Positions 1-10,872 of a stretch of 64,000 bases of DNA are shown piece after piece. The translations under genes and the position numbers were made by a program. The stretch is from Verrucomicrobiota bacterium. Its GTDB lineage: Bacteria; Verrucomicrobiota; Verrucomicrobiia; Opitutales; Opitutaceae. The notes below the pieces were generated by a model. That model was not told where the DNA came from, did not search any database, and was given only the letters and a program-made list of their open reading frames with translations. How positions within the stretch are numbered: position 1 is the first letter of the stretch; the number at the start of each line of letters is the position of its first letter. The stretch is taken from contig JAEWQP010000001.1 of assembly GCA_023399155.1 (NCBI GenBank), positions 181,202 through 245,201 of the forward strand, in the 5' to 3' direction.

Positions 1-3000
1 CGCAAGGTCACGCCACCACGCATGTCCTCCGTGATCGCCTGCTCGAGGGCGGCTTGAGTGCGCCCGACCTCGGTCCACCCGCTGCGCAGCAGGCGTCCAT
101 TGCACTCCAGTTCGAAGAAGGCACGTCCGGCTTCGTATCCCGTTCCCCACAGCACGGTGAACGTCTCGCCCGGCTCAACGCTCCACGCAGGCGACTCGAC
201 GTAGTTGGGAATCGTGATCGCCAGGTTCGAAGCGGCCGGATCGACGACGCGCACGGTGCGACGCGCGGTCACCGCGCGGCCGAAGCGGTCCTCCGTCTCA
301 ACCGTCACCCGGTAGACGCCGGCCTCGAGCGACGCCTGAACCGTCGCCCCACCCTCTGCATCGGTCGCAAACTCGCGTCGGAGCACCTGTGCCCCAAGTT
401 CCCACGTTTCCGGATTTGCGGGATCCGCGGGAGGCTCATCCCCGCGTCCAGCGGCCCAGTACCTGGGTTGCTCCAGCCGTGGGCGCACGACGGCCGCGGG
501 CTGGACGAGCGCGTGAATGCTGAAGTGCCCGTCCGCCGCTTGTGGTTCGCCGTCGAGCGACTGCGTCGCGATCGAGAGCTCCACCGGCCTGTCGATCGTC
601 TGCCAGTCGGCCGCGGAGATCGATGCCTGCAGTGCCGTGTATCCAACACGCAAGGTACGGTCGTCGGAGCGCGTCTCGCCCGTCGTGTCGATGACGTCCG
701 CATGGACGGCAAAGGAAAACACCGGTTCGTTCCCGGCCGGCACCGACCGGTCGGGCGCCGCAGTGAACTCGATGGAGAACGTGCCATCGTCCTGGGTCGT
801 CGCCGTGCCGTGGGCGATCGCCTGCACGGCGGGCGGCTGCCACCACCAGCACCAGGGCGGCAGTTCGACACCGCGCTGCACGCGCCACGTCACCTTGGCT
901 CCGCCGATGGCCGCACCGCTGTAGGCCGTGGCCGTGCCGACGAGACGCACTCCCTCGCCCAGCTTGGCCGCCTCGGTCGGCGGCGCGAGGTCGACCAGGA
1001 ATTTCGGACGCTTGTATTCCTCGACGCTGATCGACGTATTCCCCGGGTAGCCCTCCGCCTCGAGCATCATGCGCCCGGAGACGCGGTCGCGAGGCGCCGT
1101 GAACACGCCCTGGAACGAGCCGTAGTCATTCGTCGTGTGCGTGGCCCGGGCGATCTCCTGGCCGTTAGGATCGCGGAACACGACATTCACCGGATACCCG
1201 GCGAGACAGCTGTAGCGGCCCGCCGAGCGTTCCATGCGGACCGAAATGCCCTTGTAGTAGATTGTCTGGCCGGGACGGTAGAGCGCGCGATCGGTGAAGA
1301 ACACCGTTTGCGTTTCAGCGCGTTCCCGGTTGAACCCGCTGTGGCTGTAGAACGGCCGGGCGCTGGATACGGCCTGGCCACTCTGTTCAGCGAGCACGAT
1401 GATCTCCCGATCGCGAAGCCCGATCTCAAACCGGCCGTCGCGGTCGGTCCTCGTCGACCCCGCCGGCTTGAACCAGCCCTCGCGATCCCGTCGCCACAAG
1501 CGCACTACCGCGTCGGAGACCGGCTCGCCCGATGCGGCGCGCACCACCAGACCACGCTGCGGCTGCCCGTCGGACCGTTGCTGGGTGACGAGCGCGAGCT
1601 CGCTCACCCAGACGCTCACCAGGCTCACATGGTCGCGCTCGCTTCCGAATGTCTCATCATGGCTCGCGATGATGAAGTAGAACCCCGGCTTGAGCGTCTC
1701 CGGCGCCGGCAGCCGCTCGGTGCGTTCCTGGAAGTCCGGCGTCGGCGGCAGGTCCACGGTCCACGACAGCGCGGGTGGCGCGTCCATCAGCTCCCGGCGG
1801 AGGTTCTCGTCCGCGCCACCCCAGCCCCAGCGTGAGCGCCGGACGTATTCGTCGAAATCGTACGGCACGGCGCGAAAATGAGCCCGCGTCACGTTCCGAT
1901 ACGTCACGTTGATCGTCGGCCAGGGCGCGTTCCAGACCGCCTCGGTGTCGATCCGGGCGCTCCGCGCCTCGATCTGCTGGATCAGGTTGAAGCATTCGGC
2001 GCCGCCCGCGCTGTCCGGGAAGGCGCCCAGCCCGCGCCGGGCGAGCGCATGGGCTCGGGCCGGATCGCCGTCGCTGTGAACGCGGCTTGCGAGCGCGGCG
2101 ATCGCCCGGGCCATGCTCTCGTGATCGGCCGTGCCCTCGATGAACCGCTCGAGCGCGGCCTGGTACCGCTCGCGGGCGGTCTCGCCGACCGCCACATTGC
2201 CGCCGAACGCGAGCCGGGCGAGATCGACGTCGAGAAAGGCGGAACGATCCGCGTCGTCGCGGTGGAAGGCGAGCAACCGCTGGTAGAGGCGCACCGCCTT
2301 CTCGAGTGGCGACGGCTCGGGGATCGGCGGCAGCTGCCACGTCATGAAGTCGAAGGCCCCGGCAAAGATCGGTCCGTCCGCCTCGATCTGGAAGGGATCC
2401 TCCGCCTGCACCGCGCCTTGTTCGCCGGCCTGATAGAACTCCAGTGCCTCGTGCGCGACGAAATCGAACAACGTGGGCCGGTAGGCGTCGGGCACGCTGC
2501 CGCGCTCGAGCACCTCGTCGTATTCAGCGACTGGAGTCGCCTTGAGGAGCTCGTCGTTCGCAAGCGCCGCGGTGAAGTGGCGGTCGATCTCGCGCAGGAT
2601 GCGCGAGAGATCCCAGGTCTGGATATCGTCGCCCGGCGGCTCGGCCGTCTGCGTGCGCTGGAGGAAACGCCAGCGGTTGTGCTGGAAATAGTGCCAGTAC
2701 CACCGCGCGAGCACGGCCTCCATCAGGGGCTTCATCTCCGGGGTCGCCCTGTCGACCTCCGCCTGCATCCGCACGATCTTCTCCTCGGGTTTGTTGCCCT
2801 GGACCGTGCCCTCGAGCGCGATCTTGCGCCCGATGGCCTTGATCGCCTCAGCGTGGGCGCCGTCGGCGACCGCGGCGGGTATGATGGCGTCGAGGTGCTC
2901 GATCGCCGTCTTTGGCAGGCCCTGATGCATGGCCTCCTCCACCGACCTCCACTCCGCATCGCGGGGCCTGGCCTGAAGCATGGCAGCGACAAGCAGCGGG

Positions 3001-3032
3001 AATAGGACGACGAGGCATCGGGTTGTCTTCAT
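1..3032 (-). CDS. alpha-2-macroglobulin-like protein, partial (N-terminal part)
   Basis: About 1010 residues lie in the window and the gene runs off the left edge. The start is an ATG at 3032, followed by a signal peptide (MKTTRCLVVLFPLLVAAM, then cleavage near ARP). After a helical region of about 330 residues come beta-rich segments, including an MG2-type domain around residues 600-720 with the motif TDRALYRPGQTIYYKG and, downstream, SVEEYKRPKF. These are typical of bacterial alpha-2-macroglobulins (YfhM/MagD-like), which are thought to trap foreign proteases in the periplasm, often beside a penicillin-binding protein 1C gene. The thioester region and any PBP1C neighbour would be left of the window and cannot be seen. 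No internal stops. Family assignment is firm; the role is inferred. Confidence 0.85.
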   Translation of the reverse strand, partial: MKTTRCLVVLFPLLVAAMLQARPRDAEWRSVEEAMHQGLPKTAIEHLDAIIPAAVADGAHAEAIKAIGRKIALEGTVQGNKPEEKIVRMQAEVDRATPEMKPLMEAVLARWYWHYFQHNRWRFLQRTQTAEPPGDDIQTWDLSRILREIDRHFTAALANDELLKATPVAEYDEVLERGSVPDAYRPTLFDFVAHEALEFYQAGEQGAVQAEDPFQIEADGPIFAGAFDFMTWQLPPIPEPSPLEKAVRLYQRLLAFHRDDADRSAFLDVDLARLAFGGNVAVGETARERYQAALERFIEGTADHESMARAIAALASRVHSDGDPARAHALARRGLGAFPDSAGGAECFNLIQQIEARSARIDTEAVWNAPWPTINVTYRNVTRAHFRAVPYDFDEYVRRSRWGWGGADENLRRELMDAPPALSWTVDLPPTPDFQERTERLPAPETLKPGFYFIIASHDETFGSERDHVSLVSVWVSELALVTQQRSDGQPQRGLVVRAASGEPVSDAVVRLWRRDREGWFKPAGSTRTDRDGRFEIGLRDREIIVLAEQSGQAVSSARPFYSHSGFNRERAETQTVFFTDRALYRPGQTIYYKGISVRMERSAGRYSCLAGYPVNVVFRDPNGQEIARATHTTNDYGSFQGVFTAPRDRVSGRMMLEAEGYPGNTSISVEEYKRPKFLVDLAPPTEAAKLGEGVRLVGTATAYSGAAIGGAKVTWRVQRGVELPPWCWWWQPPAVQAIAHGTATTQDDGTFSIEFTAAPDRSVPAGNEPVFSFAVHADVIDTTGETRSDDRTLRVGYTALQASISAADWQTIDRPVELSIATQSLDGEPQAADGHFSIHALVQPAAVVRPRLEQPRYWAAGRGDEPPADPANPETWELGAQVLRREFATDAEGGATVQASLEAGVYRVTVETEDRFGRAVTARRTVRVVDPAASNLAITIPNYVESPAWSVEPGETFTVLWGTGYEAGRAFFELECNGRLLRSGWTEVGRTQAALEQAITEDMRGGVTL

Positions 3033-3448
3033 GGCGATCGAGTCAAGCACGACGAGGTTCGAGGGAATTCATGATGCAGATCCGCTGAGGAAGGGCGAGG
3101 CGTTGCCTCCGCCCACGCCACGGCGTCCGGACGGGCCGGATCGCAGACGAAGGCGGGGTCGTCGGGGCCCGGTCGGAAACCTGGCCCCATCCTCAGGAGA
3201 TTCGCGGTCATGGTGAGCACAAGAAGTATAGCTCGCCACCGGACTCGGTTGTGCAACGACTGTGTAACGCCCGGCGAATCCAGTGGCGGCCCCTTCTCGG
3301 GCCCATACTACCCGGAGACCGGGGCATTTGTCGTCATGATCGGGTAAGAGTTTGTCAGGTGAATGTCATGCCCTGTGGACCGCATGCCGCTCGCCGGCAT
3401 AAGCGCTTCCGTTGAGTTTTTCCCACATCTTCGGAATGTGCGTCCGGC
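3033..3448. other. non-coding divergent intergenic region
   Basis: About 415 bp separate the macroglobulin gene (leftward) from the MFS gene (rightward), so promoters for both should lie here. I see no convincing paired -35/-10 boxes, no long inverted repeat and no ORF with plausible codon use. Confidence 0.5.
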
Positions 3449-4873
3449 ATGAACCGCGACACGCCACTTGTTCCAGTGTCGGAAGCCCAGCCAACCGGCC
3501 CGCGACGCGCCTCCACCTTGCGCCGCAACATCGCCCTGTGCACCGGTGAAGGCCTCGTTGCCATGCCGATCGTGTTCATGACGCAGCCGGGCAACTTCAT
3601 CGTCGCGATGCTGCTCTCGCAGACATTCCACCTCGGTGAGACGATGTTTGGTTTGATCGTTTCGCTCCCCTACTGGTGCAACGTCGTGCAGCTGTTCGTG
3701 CTCCCCTTCCTCACACGCGCGTGGTCGCAGAAGGCGATCGCGCTCTCGATATCCTGGCTGCACCTCGCGGTGTGGATCGGGCTCGGGTTCGCGCTGCCCC
3801 ACATCCCCACGGACGACGTGGAGCGCGCGAGCCGCTGGTTGTTCTGGCTCTTCGCCCTGTCGGCGCTCTTCCATTCGGTCGTCGGCGTGTCGTGGACCTC
3901 GTGGGTCCAGGAATGGGTGCCGGATCGCCTGCGCGGAAAATACTTCGGCCGACGCAACCGGTTCCTGCAGATCTCGACGATCGTCTTTCTGCTCGCGGCG
4001 GGCGAAGCGCTCACCCAGCTGAATGTCATCACACCCGTGCTCGGCTTCCAGGCGGTGATCGCTGCATCGGTGTTTCTCCGCATGTTTTCGATTCTCGCCC
4101 AGTATCGGATTCTCGCCACCAGTCCCACCGTCACGCGCGAGGCCGGCCTCGACTATCGGACCCAGGTGCGACTGATCCTGAAAAACCGTCCTCTGCTCTG
4201 GCTCTATGCCTTCGGGGCCGCGTTCGGTCTCCTCGCCAATCTGTTCGGCCCGTTTTTCAACGTATTTCTTTATGACAGCATCGGGATGAACGTGGCGCAG
4301 GTGAGCATGCTCACCGTGATCTTCAATGTCACCGGTGCGATGGCGCTTCCCGCCTGGGGCCAGTTCATGGACCGCCACGGCAACCGGCCTGCCATGAACG
4401 TCGCGCTGGTCGCGTGGATGGTGCCTGGATTTCTTTGGGCGTTCCTCACACCGGACAACGCATGGATGATCAAGTTCGTCTATGCCGCGGGCGGGATTTT
4501 CTCCGCCGGGTACCTGCTTGGTTCGTTCAATCTCCTGCTCAAGCTCGTGCCGCCGGAGGCCAAGACCGCCGCGATCAGCATCAACGTCGCCGTGACCTCT
4601 CTCGCCGCGGCCGTGGCGCCGATCATCGGCGGCCTGGTGCTCGATCATCTCTGGAGTCGCGGGGTCGACAAGCTCGACGGCTACCATGCCATGTCGATCG
4701 CGCACCACATCCTCGTGCTCCTCTCGGGTCTCGTGCTGCTCAAGGTCGCGGAACCGAAATCCTCGCCGTTGAGCCAGGTCGTGGGTGCGATGCGGTCCTA
4801 CCGCCAGGCCTTCGCACTCCTGGGAATGTCCTTTATGCTCAACTACGTGTTCACGAAGCAGCGCGCAAAGTAG
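3449..4873 (+). CDS. MFS transporter
   Basis: 474 residues with about twelve hydrophobic segments, beginning near residue 30 after a basic N-terminus. The pattern of two six-helix halves with a short hydrophilic loop in the middle (near residues 215-235, VTREAGLDYRTQVRLILKNR) is that of the major facilitator superfamily. The conserved loop between helices 4 and 5, VPDRLRGKYFGRRNR, is the usual basic MFS turn. The substrate cannot be read from sequence. A PfkB-family sugar kinase starts 98 bp downstream on the same strand, so a sugar or sugar derivative is a reasonable guess. The ATG at 3449 is the first in frame; no strong Shine-Dalgarno sequence precedes it. Confidence 0.85.
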   Translation: MNRDTPLVPVSEAQPTGPRRASTLRRNIALCTGEGLVAMPIVFMTQPGNFIVAMLLSQTFHLGETMFGLIVSLPYWCNVVQLFVLPFLTRAWSQKAIALSISWLHLAVWIGLGFALPHIPTDDVERASRWLFWLFALSALFHSVVGVSWTSWVQEWVPDRLRGKYFGRRNRFLQISTIVFLLAAGEALTQLNVITPVLGFQAVIAASVFLRMFSILAQYRILATSPTVTREAGLDYRTQVRLILKNRPLLWLYAFGAAFGLLANLFGPFFNVFLYDSIGMNVAQVSMLTVIFNVTGAMALPAWGQFMDRHGNRPAMNVALVAWMVPGFLWAFLTPDNAWMIKFVYAAGGIFSAGYLLGSFNLLLKLVPPEAKTAAISINVAVTSLAAAVAPIIGGLVLDHLWSRGVDKLDGYHAMSIAHHILVLLSGLVLLKVAEPKSSPLSQVVGAMRSYRQAFALLGMSFMLNYVFTKQRAK

Positions 4874-4971
4874 CGGGCTGCGAGCGTGCCAGCCAACCGT
4901 GCCCGAGCACCCCGTCTGAACTCCCCTTTTCAACTCGCTACCCGCTTATCAGCACCTGCTACTTCTCCTCC

Positions 4972-5892
4972 ATGCCCCGCATCCTCACGCTCACCGCCAA
5001 TCTCCTCGCGGAGACCACCTACACGTTCGACGCCTGGGCGGAGGGCGCCACGCAGCGGGCGCGAGCTGAGTCCTTCCAGGTCGGGGGCAAGGGCATCAAC
5101 GTCACGCGCATGCTCACGCGCCTGGGCATGGACTCGATCGCACTCTACTTTCCGGGCGGATCCACGGGCGAGCGTTGCGCGGGCTGGCTGCGCAAGCACG
5201 GCGTGCTGACCGAGCCGTTTGTCACGCCGCACGAGACCCGCTCGGGCGCGGTCGTGCGCGCGCCGGGCCGCGCGGAAACCACGTTTCTCGGGATGGAGAA
5301 CATCATCGATCCGCGCGCGATCCTTGCCTGTGCCCGCTACCTGGATACGCAGGAGCCCGGGACCATCCTGGCGGTCGGCGGCAGCATCCCCGCGTGGCGC
5401 GACGACGCCTGGGCGCCCCTGCGCGAGGCGATCACCCGCTGGCCGGATCGCGGCCCGCTCGCCATCGACACGTACGGCCCGCCCCTCGCCGGGCTCGCAA
5501 CGCTGCCCGCCGCCCTGGTGAAGATCAACCGGAAGGAGTTCGCCGGGCTGCTTGGCGTTGCGCAGGCGGAATTCACAGAAGAGCGGATGGCGGAGACGCT
5601 GTCCCGGAGTGCGGGCGAGCGCGCTGCCGAGCGCTGGGTGATCACGGACGGGGCGCGGCCAGTGTGGCTGTGGGATCGTGATACGCGCCGCGCCACAAGC
5701 ATCATGCCGCCCCTGATCGAGGAGGTCTCGCCGACCGGCAGCGGCGATGTCCTGCATGCGGGCATCCTCCACGCGCTCTTTGGGCGCGGAGATTCGCTCG
5801 AGGAAGCGGTGCGCTTCGCGCTGCCGCTGGCGGCGGCAAATGCGGCGTCCGAAGGCGTGGCGGACTTTGATCTCACGCCGTTCGGGTTCTGA
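4972..5892 (+). CDS. PfkB-family sugar (phosphate) kinase, 1-phosphofructokinase/tagatose-6-phosphate kinase type
   Basis: 306 residues. The N-terminal motif FQVGGKGINVTRML (about 34-47) and the C-terminal anion hole with catalytic Asp, SPTGSGDVLHAG, are the two PfkB signatures. The GGKG-NV form and the short length point to the FruK/LacC branch, which phosphorylates sugar phosphates, rather than to ribokinase. I took the ATG at 4972 because the protein then begins with the family's first beta strand (MPRILTLTANLL); a longer reading frame upstream overlaps the MFS gene out of frame and is not coding. It lies in tandem with the MFS gene and may be co-transcribed. The substrate is uncertain. 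Confidence 0.85.
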   Translation: MPRILTLTANLLAETTYTFDAWAEGATQRARAESFQVGGKGINVTRMLTRLGMDSIALYFPGGSTGERCAGWLRKHGVLTEPFVTPHETRSGAVVRAPGRAETTFLGMENIIDPRAILACARYLDTQEPGTILAVGGSIPAWRDDAWAPLREAITRWPDRGPLAIDTYGPPLAGLATLPAALVKINRKEFAGLLGVAQAEFTEERMAETLSRSAGERAAERWVITDGARPVWLWDRDTRRATSIMPPLIEEVSPTGSGDVLHAGILHALFGRGDSLEEAVRFALPLAAANAASEGVADFDLTPFGF

Positions 5893-5900
5893 GTCGGAGT

Positions 5901-6194
5901 TGAACCACAGAGGACACAGAGGGCACCGAGCACTGACCTCTATCAAGGAGGCGGTTTGAACGCTGGAAGTCGGCGAAATCCGCCCGACTGGAACTCCATC
6001 GCCAAGGCTTCTCGCTCTGGAACCTATCGTGATCCTCGTCGCGCGGTGCCTCAAGGTGGAGCAGCTTCTCCGAACGTGCTGCGCACGCCAGATGGCCTTC
6101 GTGGCGCGCCTGGGGAGCGCGCCCTCCCCGCGAAGGCGCGCGCCAACCGTCTCTTCCTGCCTCTCTCTGTGTGCTCTGTGGCCTCAGTGGTTCA
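5901..6194. repeat. inverted pair of 9-mer arrays flanking a core of about 230 bp
   Basis: At 5901-5930 the + strand carries a run of near-copies of a 9-mer (consensus CACAGAGGA). At 6161-6194 the same run appears on the opposite strand; both arms begin with TGAACCAC when read outward-in. The element fills most of the gap between two convergent genes, the sugar kinase and the symporter. No ORF with good codon use lies in the core. It could act as a convergent terminator or be an extragenic repeat element; see findings. Confidence 0.75.
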
Positions 6195-6269
6195 TGCCGA
6201 ACCGCACGCAGGACGCCGCGCGGCCGAGATGCGACGCTCCCGGCTGCACACCCGGCATGCCCTCCCCGC

Positions 6270-8195
6270 TCAGCGCGCGAGGCCCAGCGGGCTGAAGATC
6301 ACGTAAAGTATCAACGTTGCCACGACGACGACGATTCCGGCGGTCTTCGCGCCGGCCGAGGCCGTGAGGTCGAGGCGTGAGTTGACCTTGAACTCGATCG
6401 GCTGCGGCAGTGGTTTGGCGACCGCGATCAGCCACATCACGAGCAGCACGGTGAAGAAGCACACCGCCATGGCGTCGAGGAAGGCGATCTCGGTGAACCG
6501 ATCCAGGCAGAAGTAGAGGATCGGATTGAGCACCAGACCGACCACGCCGCAGATCCCCGGCCCGCGGCGATTCAGGATACCAAAGACGAACACCGCCAGG
6601 ATGCCCGGAGAGGCGTAGCCCTGGAACTGCTGGATGTATTTGAAGATGCTGCCGAACTTGTCGAGGTTGGGGGCCATCAGACAGCCGATCACGGCGAACA
6701 CCCCGACCGCGATGCGACCCGCCTTCACCAAACCGCGTTGCGAGGCATCCGGCGACAGGTAGCGCTGAAACACGTCCATCGTGAAGATGGTCGAGGCCGC
6801 ATTGAGGATGGCGGCGAGCGAACTCACGATCGCGCCCAGCAGCGCCGCGATGACGAAGCCGCGCAGGCCGCTGCCTTCGGGAAGGAGATTCTTGATCAGC
6901 AGGTTGAGGGCGGCGTCGTACTTGTAGCCCAGGATCGCATGCCGCTCGAGGCCCTTGATCCTGTCGAGGCGTTCGAGCAGCACGGCGCGGTCACTTCCGG
7001 AAAGCGCGTGACCCTTGAGGTCGTCCACCTTGCCGCCATGCGCCTCCAGCACGGCGAGATTGTGGGCCTGCACGGCCGCGGCGCTCGCCTCGTTGAGGCG
7101 CGTCCACTGGTGCCCCACCTCAAAGTACACCTTCGAGTCCGGCTGGCCGACCTGTTCAGCATAGGCCGCCCACTCCGCCGCGTTCTTGCGCTGGTCGATC
7201 TCCGCCAGGTCCTTGCTGAAGAGGTTGAAGGCAAGGATTCCCGGAACGACGATGACGAACGGGATGATCAGCTTCATCGCCGCGGCGAACACGATGCCCT
7301 TCTGGCCCTGACGGAGCGAAGCCGAGCCAAGCACGCGCTGCGTGATGTACTGATTCAGCCCCCAGTAATAGAAGTTCGGGATCCACAATCCGAGGAGCAG
7401 CGCCGTCCACGGGATGTTCTTGTCCTCCCGCGGCAGGATCATCGAGAGCTTGTCGGGATTGAGGGCCACGAGCTTGGCCAGGCCGCTGGCGGTATCCGCG
7501 ACGTCCCTCGGATTGGCCGAACCCGCGGTCAACTCGGCGACCGGCGTGGCACCCATCCTGTCGAGGGCGAAATAGGCGATGATGGCGCCGCCCAGAATGA
7601 GGGCGATGCCCTGGATGAGGTCCGCCCAGGCCGAGGCATTGAGCCCGCCCGCCGCGATGTACACGGCGGCCATCATGCCGATGATCCAGCACCAACCCGT
7701 GAGGCTGAATCCTAGAAAGGAATGCCCCGCGAACAGTTCACTCATGGTCAGTCCGCCGGCGTAGATCACGCCGGTGAGTGACACGAAGACGAGCAGCACC
7801 ATCGTCATGAACGCCATGATGGCCCGGGTCGTCGTGCCGTAGCGCTGGTCGAGAAACTGCGGCATCGTGAAGATGCCGGTCCTCAGGAAATACGGGAGGA
7901 ACGCGAACGCCACCACCACCAGCGTGATCGCCGCCATCCATTCATAGCTCGCGATCGCCATGCCCATGTAGTCGGCCGCGGAGCCGGACATGCCGACGAA
8001 CTGCTCGGAGGAGATGTTGGCCGCGATGAGCGACACGCCGATCAGCCACCATTTCAGTCCGCGACCGGCGAGAAAGTAGGACTCCGAGTCCCTGCCCTCG
8101 CCACGGCTCTTGAGCAGGCCGAGCGAAATGACCGCGACAATGAACGCGATGAAGATCCCAAGATCGAGGGGCGAGAAACTGAAGGTAGCAGGCAT
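6270..8195 (-). CDS. sodium/solute symporter (SSS family, SGLT-like)
   Basis: 641 residues with 13-14 hydrophobic segments. The N-terminal part, with YFLAGRGLKWWLIGVSL and the ASYEWMA segment, and the motif around residues 265-280 (GLWIPNFYYWGLNQYITQR) are typical of the sodium:solute symporter family, specifically the SGLT/vSGLT sugar-transporter branch (GLNQYI-QR). A hydrophilic insert of about 100 residues (345-445) lies between helices, longer than in many members. It would import a sugar or related solute with Na+. It is transcribed alone and converges on the PfkB gene. The ATG at 8195 gives the usual N-terminus just before helix 1. Confidence 0.88.
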   Translation of the reverse strand: MPATFSFSPLDLGIFIAFIVAVISLGLLKSRGEGRDSESYFLAGRGLKWWLIGVSLIAANISSEQFVGMSGSAADYMGMAIASYEWMAAITLVVVAFAFLPYFLRTGIFTMPQFLDQRYGTTTRAIMAFMTMVLLVFVSLTGVIYAGGLTMSELFAGHSFLGFSLTGWCWIIGMMAAVYIAAGGLNASAWADLIQGIALILGGAIIAYFALDRMGATPVAELTAGSANPRDVADTASGLAKLVALNPDKLSMILPREDKNIPWTALLLGLWIPNFYYWGLNQYITQRVLGSASLRQGQKGIVFAAAMKLIIPFVIVVPGILAFNLFSKDLAEIDQRKNAAEWAAYAEQVGQPDSKVYFEVGHQWTRLNEASAAAVQAHNLAVLEAHGGKVDDLKGHALSGSDRAVLLERLDRIKGLERHAILGYKYDAALNLLIKNLLPEGSGLRGFVIAALLGAIVSSLAAILNAASTIFTMDVFQRYLSPDASQRGLVKAGRIAVGVFAVIGCLMAPNLDKFGSIFKYIQQFQGYASPGILAVFVFGILNRRGPGICGVVGLVLNPILYFCLDRFTEIAFLDAMAVCFFTVLLVMWLIAVAKPLPQPIEFKVNSRLDLTASAGAKTAGIVVVVATLILYVIFSPLGLAR

Positions 8196-8424
8196 GGCGG
8201 TAGCGATGCGGCGATGTATGGATGGGGTGGAGAGGCGTGCGGAAATGCGTCGGGTCAGGTCGCCGGCGGATCGCGGGGAGAATCGATCGTGCCGTGGTGC
8301 AGGGCGCGCCCTGCCGCAGCGGTCCGGTTAAGCCGGCACCCGCGGTGCGAGGCAATGGAAAAGCAATTTAGCGCAAAACCATCCCACGCGGATCGGCCGG
8401 CACGCTCCTGCGAAGCCTCCGCCA
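8196..8424. other. non-coding intergenic stretch upstream of the symporter
   Basis: About 230 bp between the symporter start and the small reading frame at 8425-8619. It presumably holds the symporter promoter. I see no clear boxes and no repeat. Confidence 0.4.
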
Positions 8425-8619
8425 CTACTCCGCCGACGCGGGTGCCGACAGGGGCGCCGGCTCGTCCTCGTAGCCGAGCACCTCGAGTTCACCCAATCGG
8501 GTGACGTACCGGTCGTCCGAGTCGCGCAGGAGCGGCTTGGTCGTCTCGCGCCCCACCTGCGGTGCGCCGATCTGCACCAGGGCGAAGGAGCGCCTCCGCC
8601 CATGGGTCTTGCCGTTCGT
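8425..8619 (-). CDS. possible small protein with non-standard ACG start, or decayed small gene
   Basis: Reading leftward from an ACG at 8619, a 64-residue frame ends at TAG (8425). From about the tenth codon nearly every third base is G or C, as in neighbouring genes. The translation (RRRSFALVQIGAPQVGRE, then acidic LGELEVLGYEDEPAP) is protein-like. No ATG opens the frame, but GGAG stands 5 nt before the ACG. A GTG inside the frame (at VQIG) would give about 50 residues. Either an ATG mutated to ACG, a rare ACG start is used, or the true start is the internal GTG. Not recognised as any family. It follows the groEL terminator on the same strand. Confidence 0.35.
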   Translation of the reverse strand, partial: TNGKTHGRRRSFALVQIGAPQVGRETTKPLLRDSDDRYVTRLGELEVLGYEDEPAPLSAPASAE

Positions 8620-8714
8620 TTCACTCCGAAGCTGAACTCCCGTTCGCGCTCGTCTCGCCCCCAACCCGCCGTCCGCCGTCTTCGTCGTTGCCTTCCGGGC
8701 GCGGGGCAATCGCC

Positions 8715-8749
8715 CAAAGAAAAGCGGCGCGCCTTTCGGGCGCGCCGCT
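8715..8749 (-). terminator. Rho-independent terminator of groEL
   Basis: Perfect 11-bp GC stem (AGCGGCGCGCC with its complement, 8723-8733 and 8739-8749) around a 5-nt loop. Read leftward it is followed by TTTTCTTT. It lies 47 bp past the groEL stop codon on the coding strand. Confidence 0.85.
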
Positions 8750-8795
8750 CGTGAGTGAATCGGTATTCGGGAATCCAGGACGCAGAACGGTGGAC

Positions 8796-10439
<1,644 letters not shown>

Positions 10440-10491
10440 GTGTATTCGTTCTTTGAATATTGTTGGTTGATGTGCCGGGTCGTGTTCGGGA

Positions 10492-10785
10492 TCAGCCGAT
10501 CACGCCGAGGATGTCATCCTCACGCACGAGCACGTACTTCTGCTCCTCGAGCTTCACCTCGGTGCCGCCGTACTTGCTGATGAGCACGCGGTCGCCGACC
10601 TTCACCTCGAAGGCCTGGACCTTGCCGTTCTCATCCTTCTTGCCGGTGCCCAGGGCGATGACCTCGGCCTCCGTGGGCTTTTCCTTGGCCGCATCGGGAA
10701 TGATGATCCCTCCGCGAGTCTGCTCCTTTTCCTCGATATGCTTAACGAGGACGCGATCACCGATTGGTTTGATCTTAACGCTCAT
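10492..10785 (-). CDS. groS: 10-kDa co-chaperonin GroES
   Basis: 97 residues. It shows the GroES fold motifs KPIGDRVLVK at the start, the mobile loop EKEQTRGGIIIPD, the roof region and the C-terminal YGGTEVKLEEQKYVLVRE. It caps the GroEL ring. It sits between dnaK (87 bp upstream) and groEL (52 bp downstream), all leftward, so the three heat-shock genes are probably co-transcribed. No CIRCE inverted repeat was found in the gap before it. Confidence 0.97.
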   Translation of the reverse strand: MSVKIKPIGDRVLVKHIEEKEQTRGGIIIPDAAKEKPTEAEVIALGTGKKDENGKVQAFEVKVGDRVLISKYGGTEVKLEEQKYVLVREDDILGVIG

Positions 10786-10872
10786 ATTATGGGTTTGGAT
10801 GGTTGGTGTGAGGATCTGTGCAAATGCCGCGCGCGCATCGGCCGAAAAAGGCGACGCGCGCGCAGGCGGAGA

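Noticed and set aside
54..1835. 593-codon open frame on the + strand
   Set aside because: It is antisense to the macroglobulin gene; high GC leaves long stop-free antisense frames. The translation is Arg-rich with no family features.
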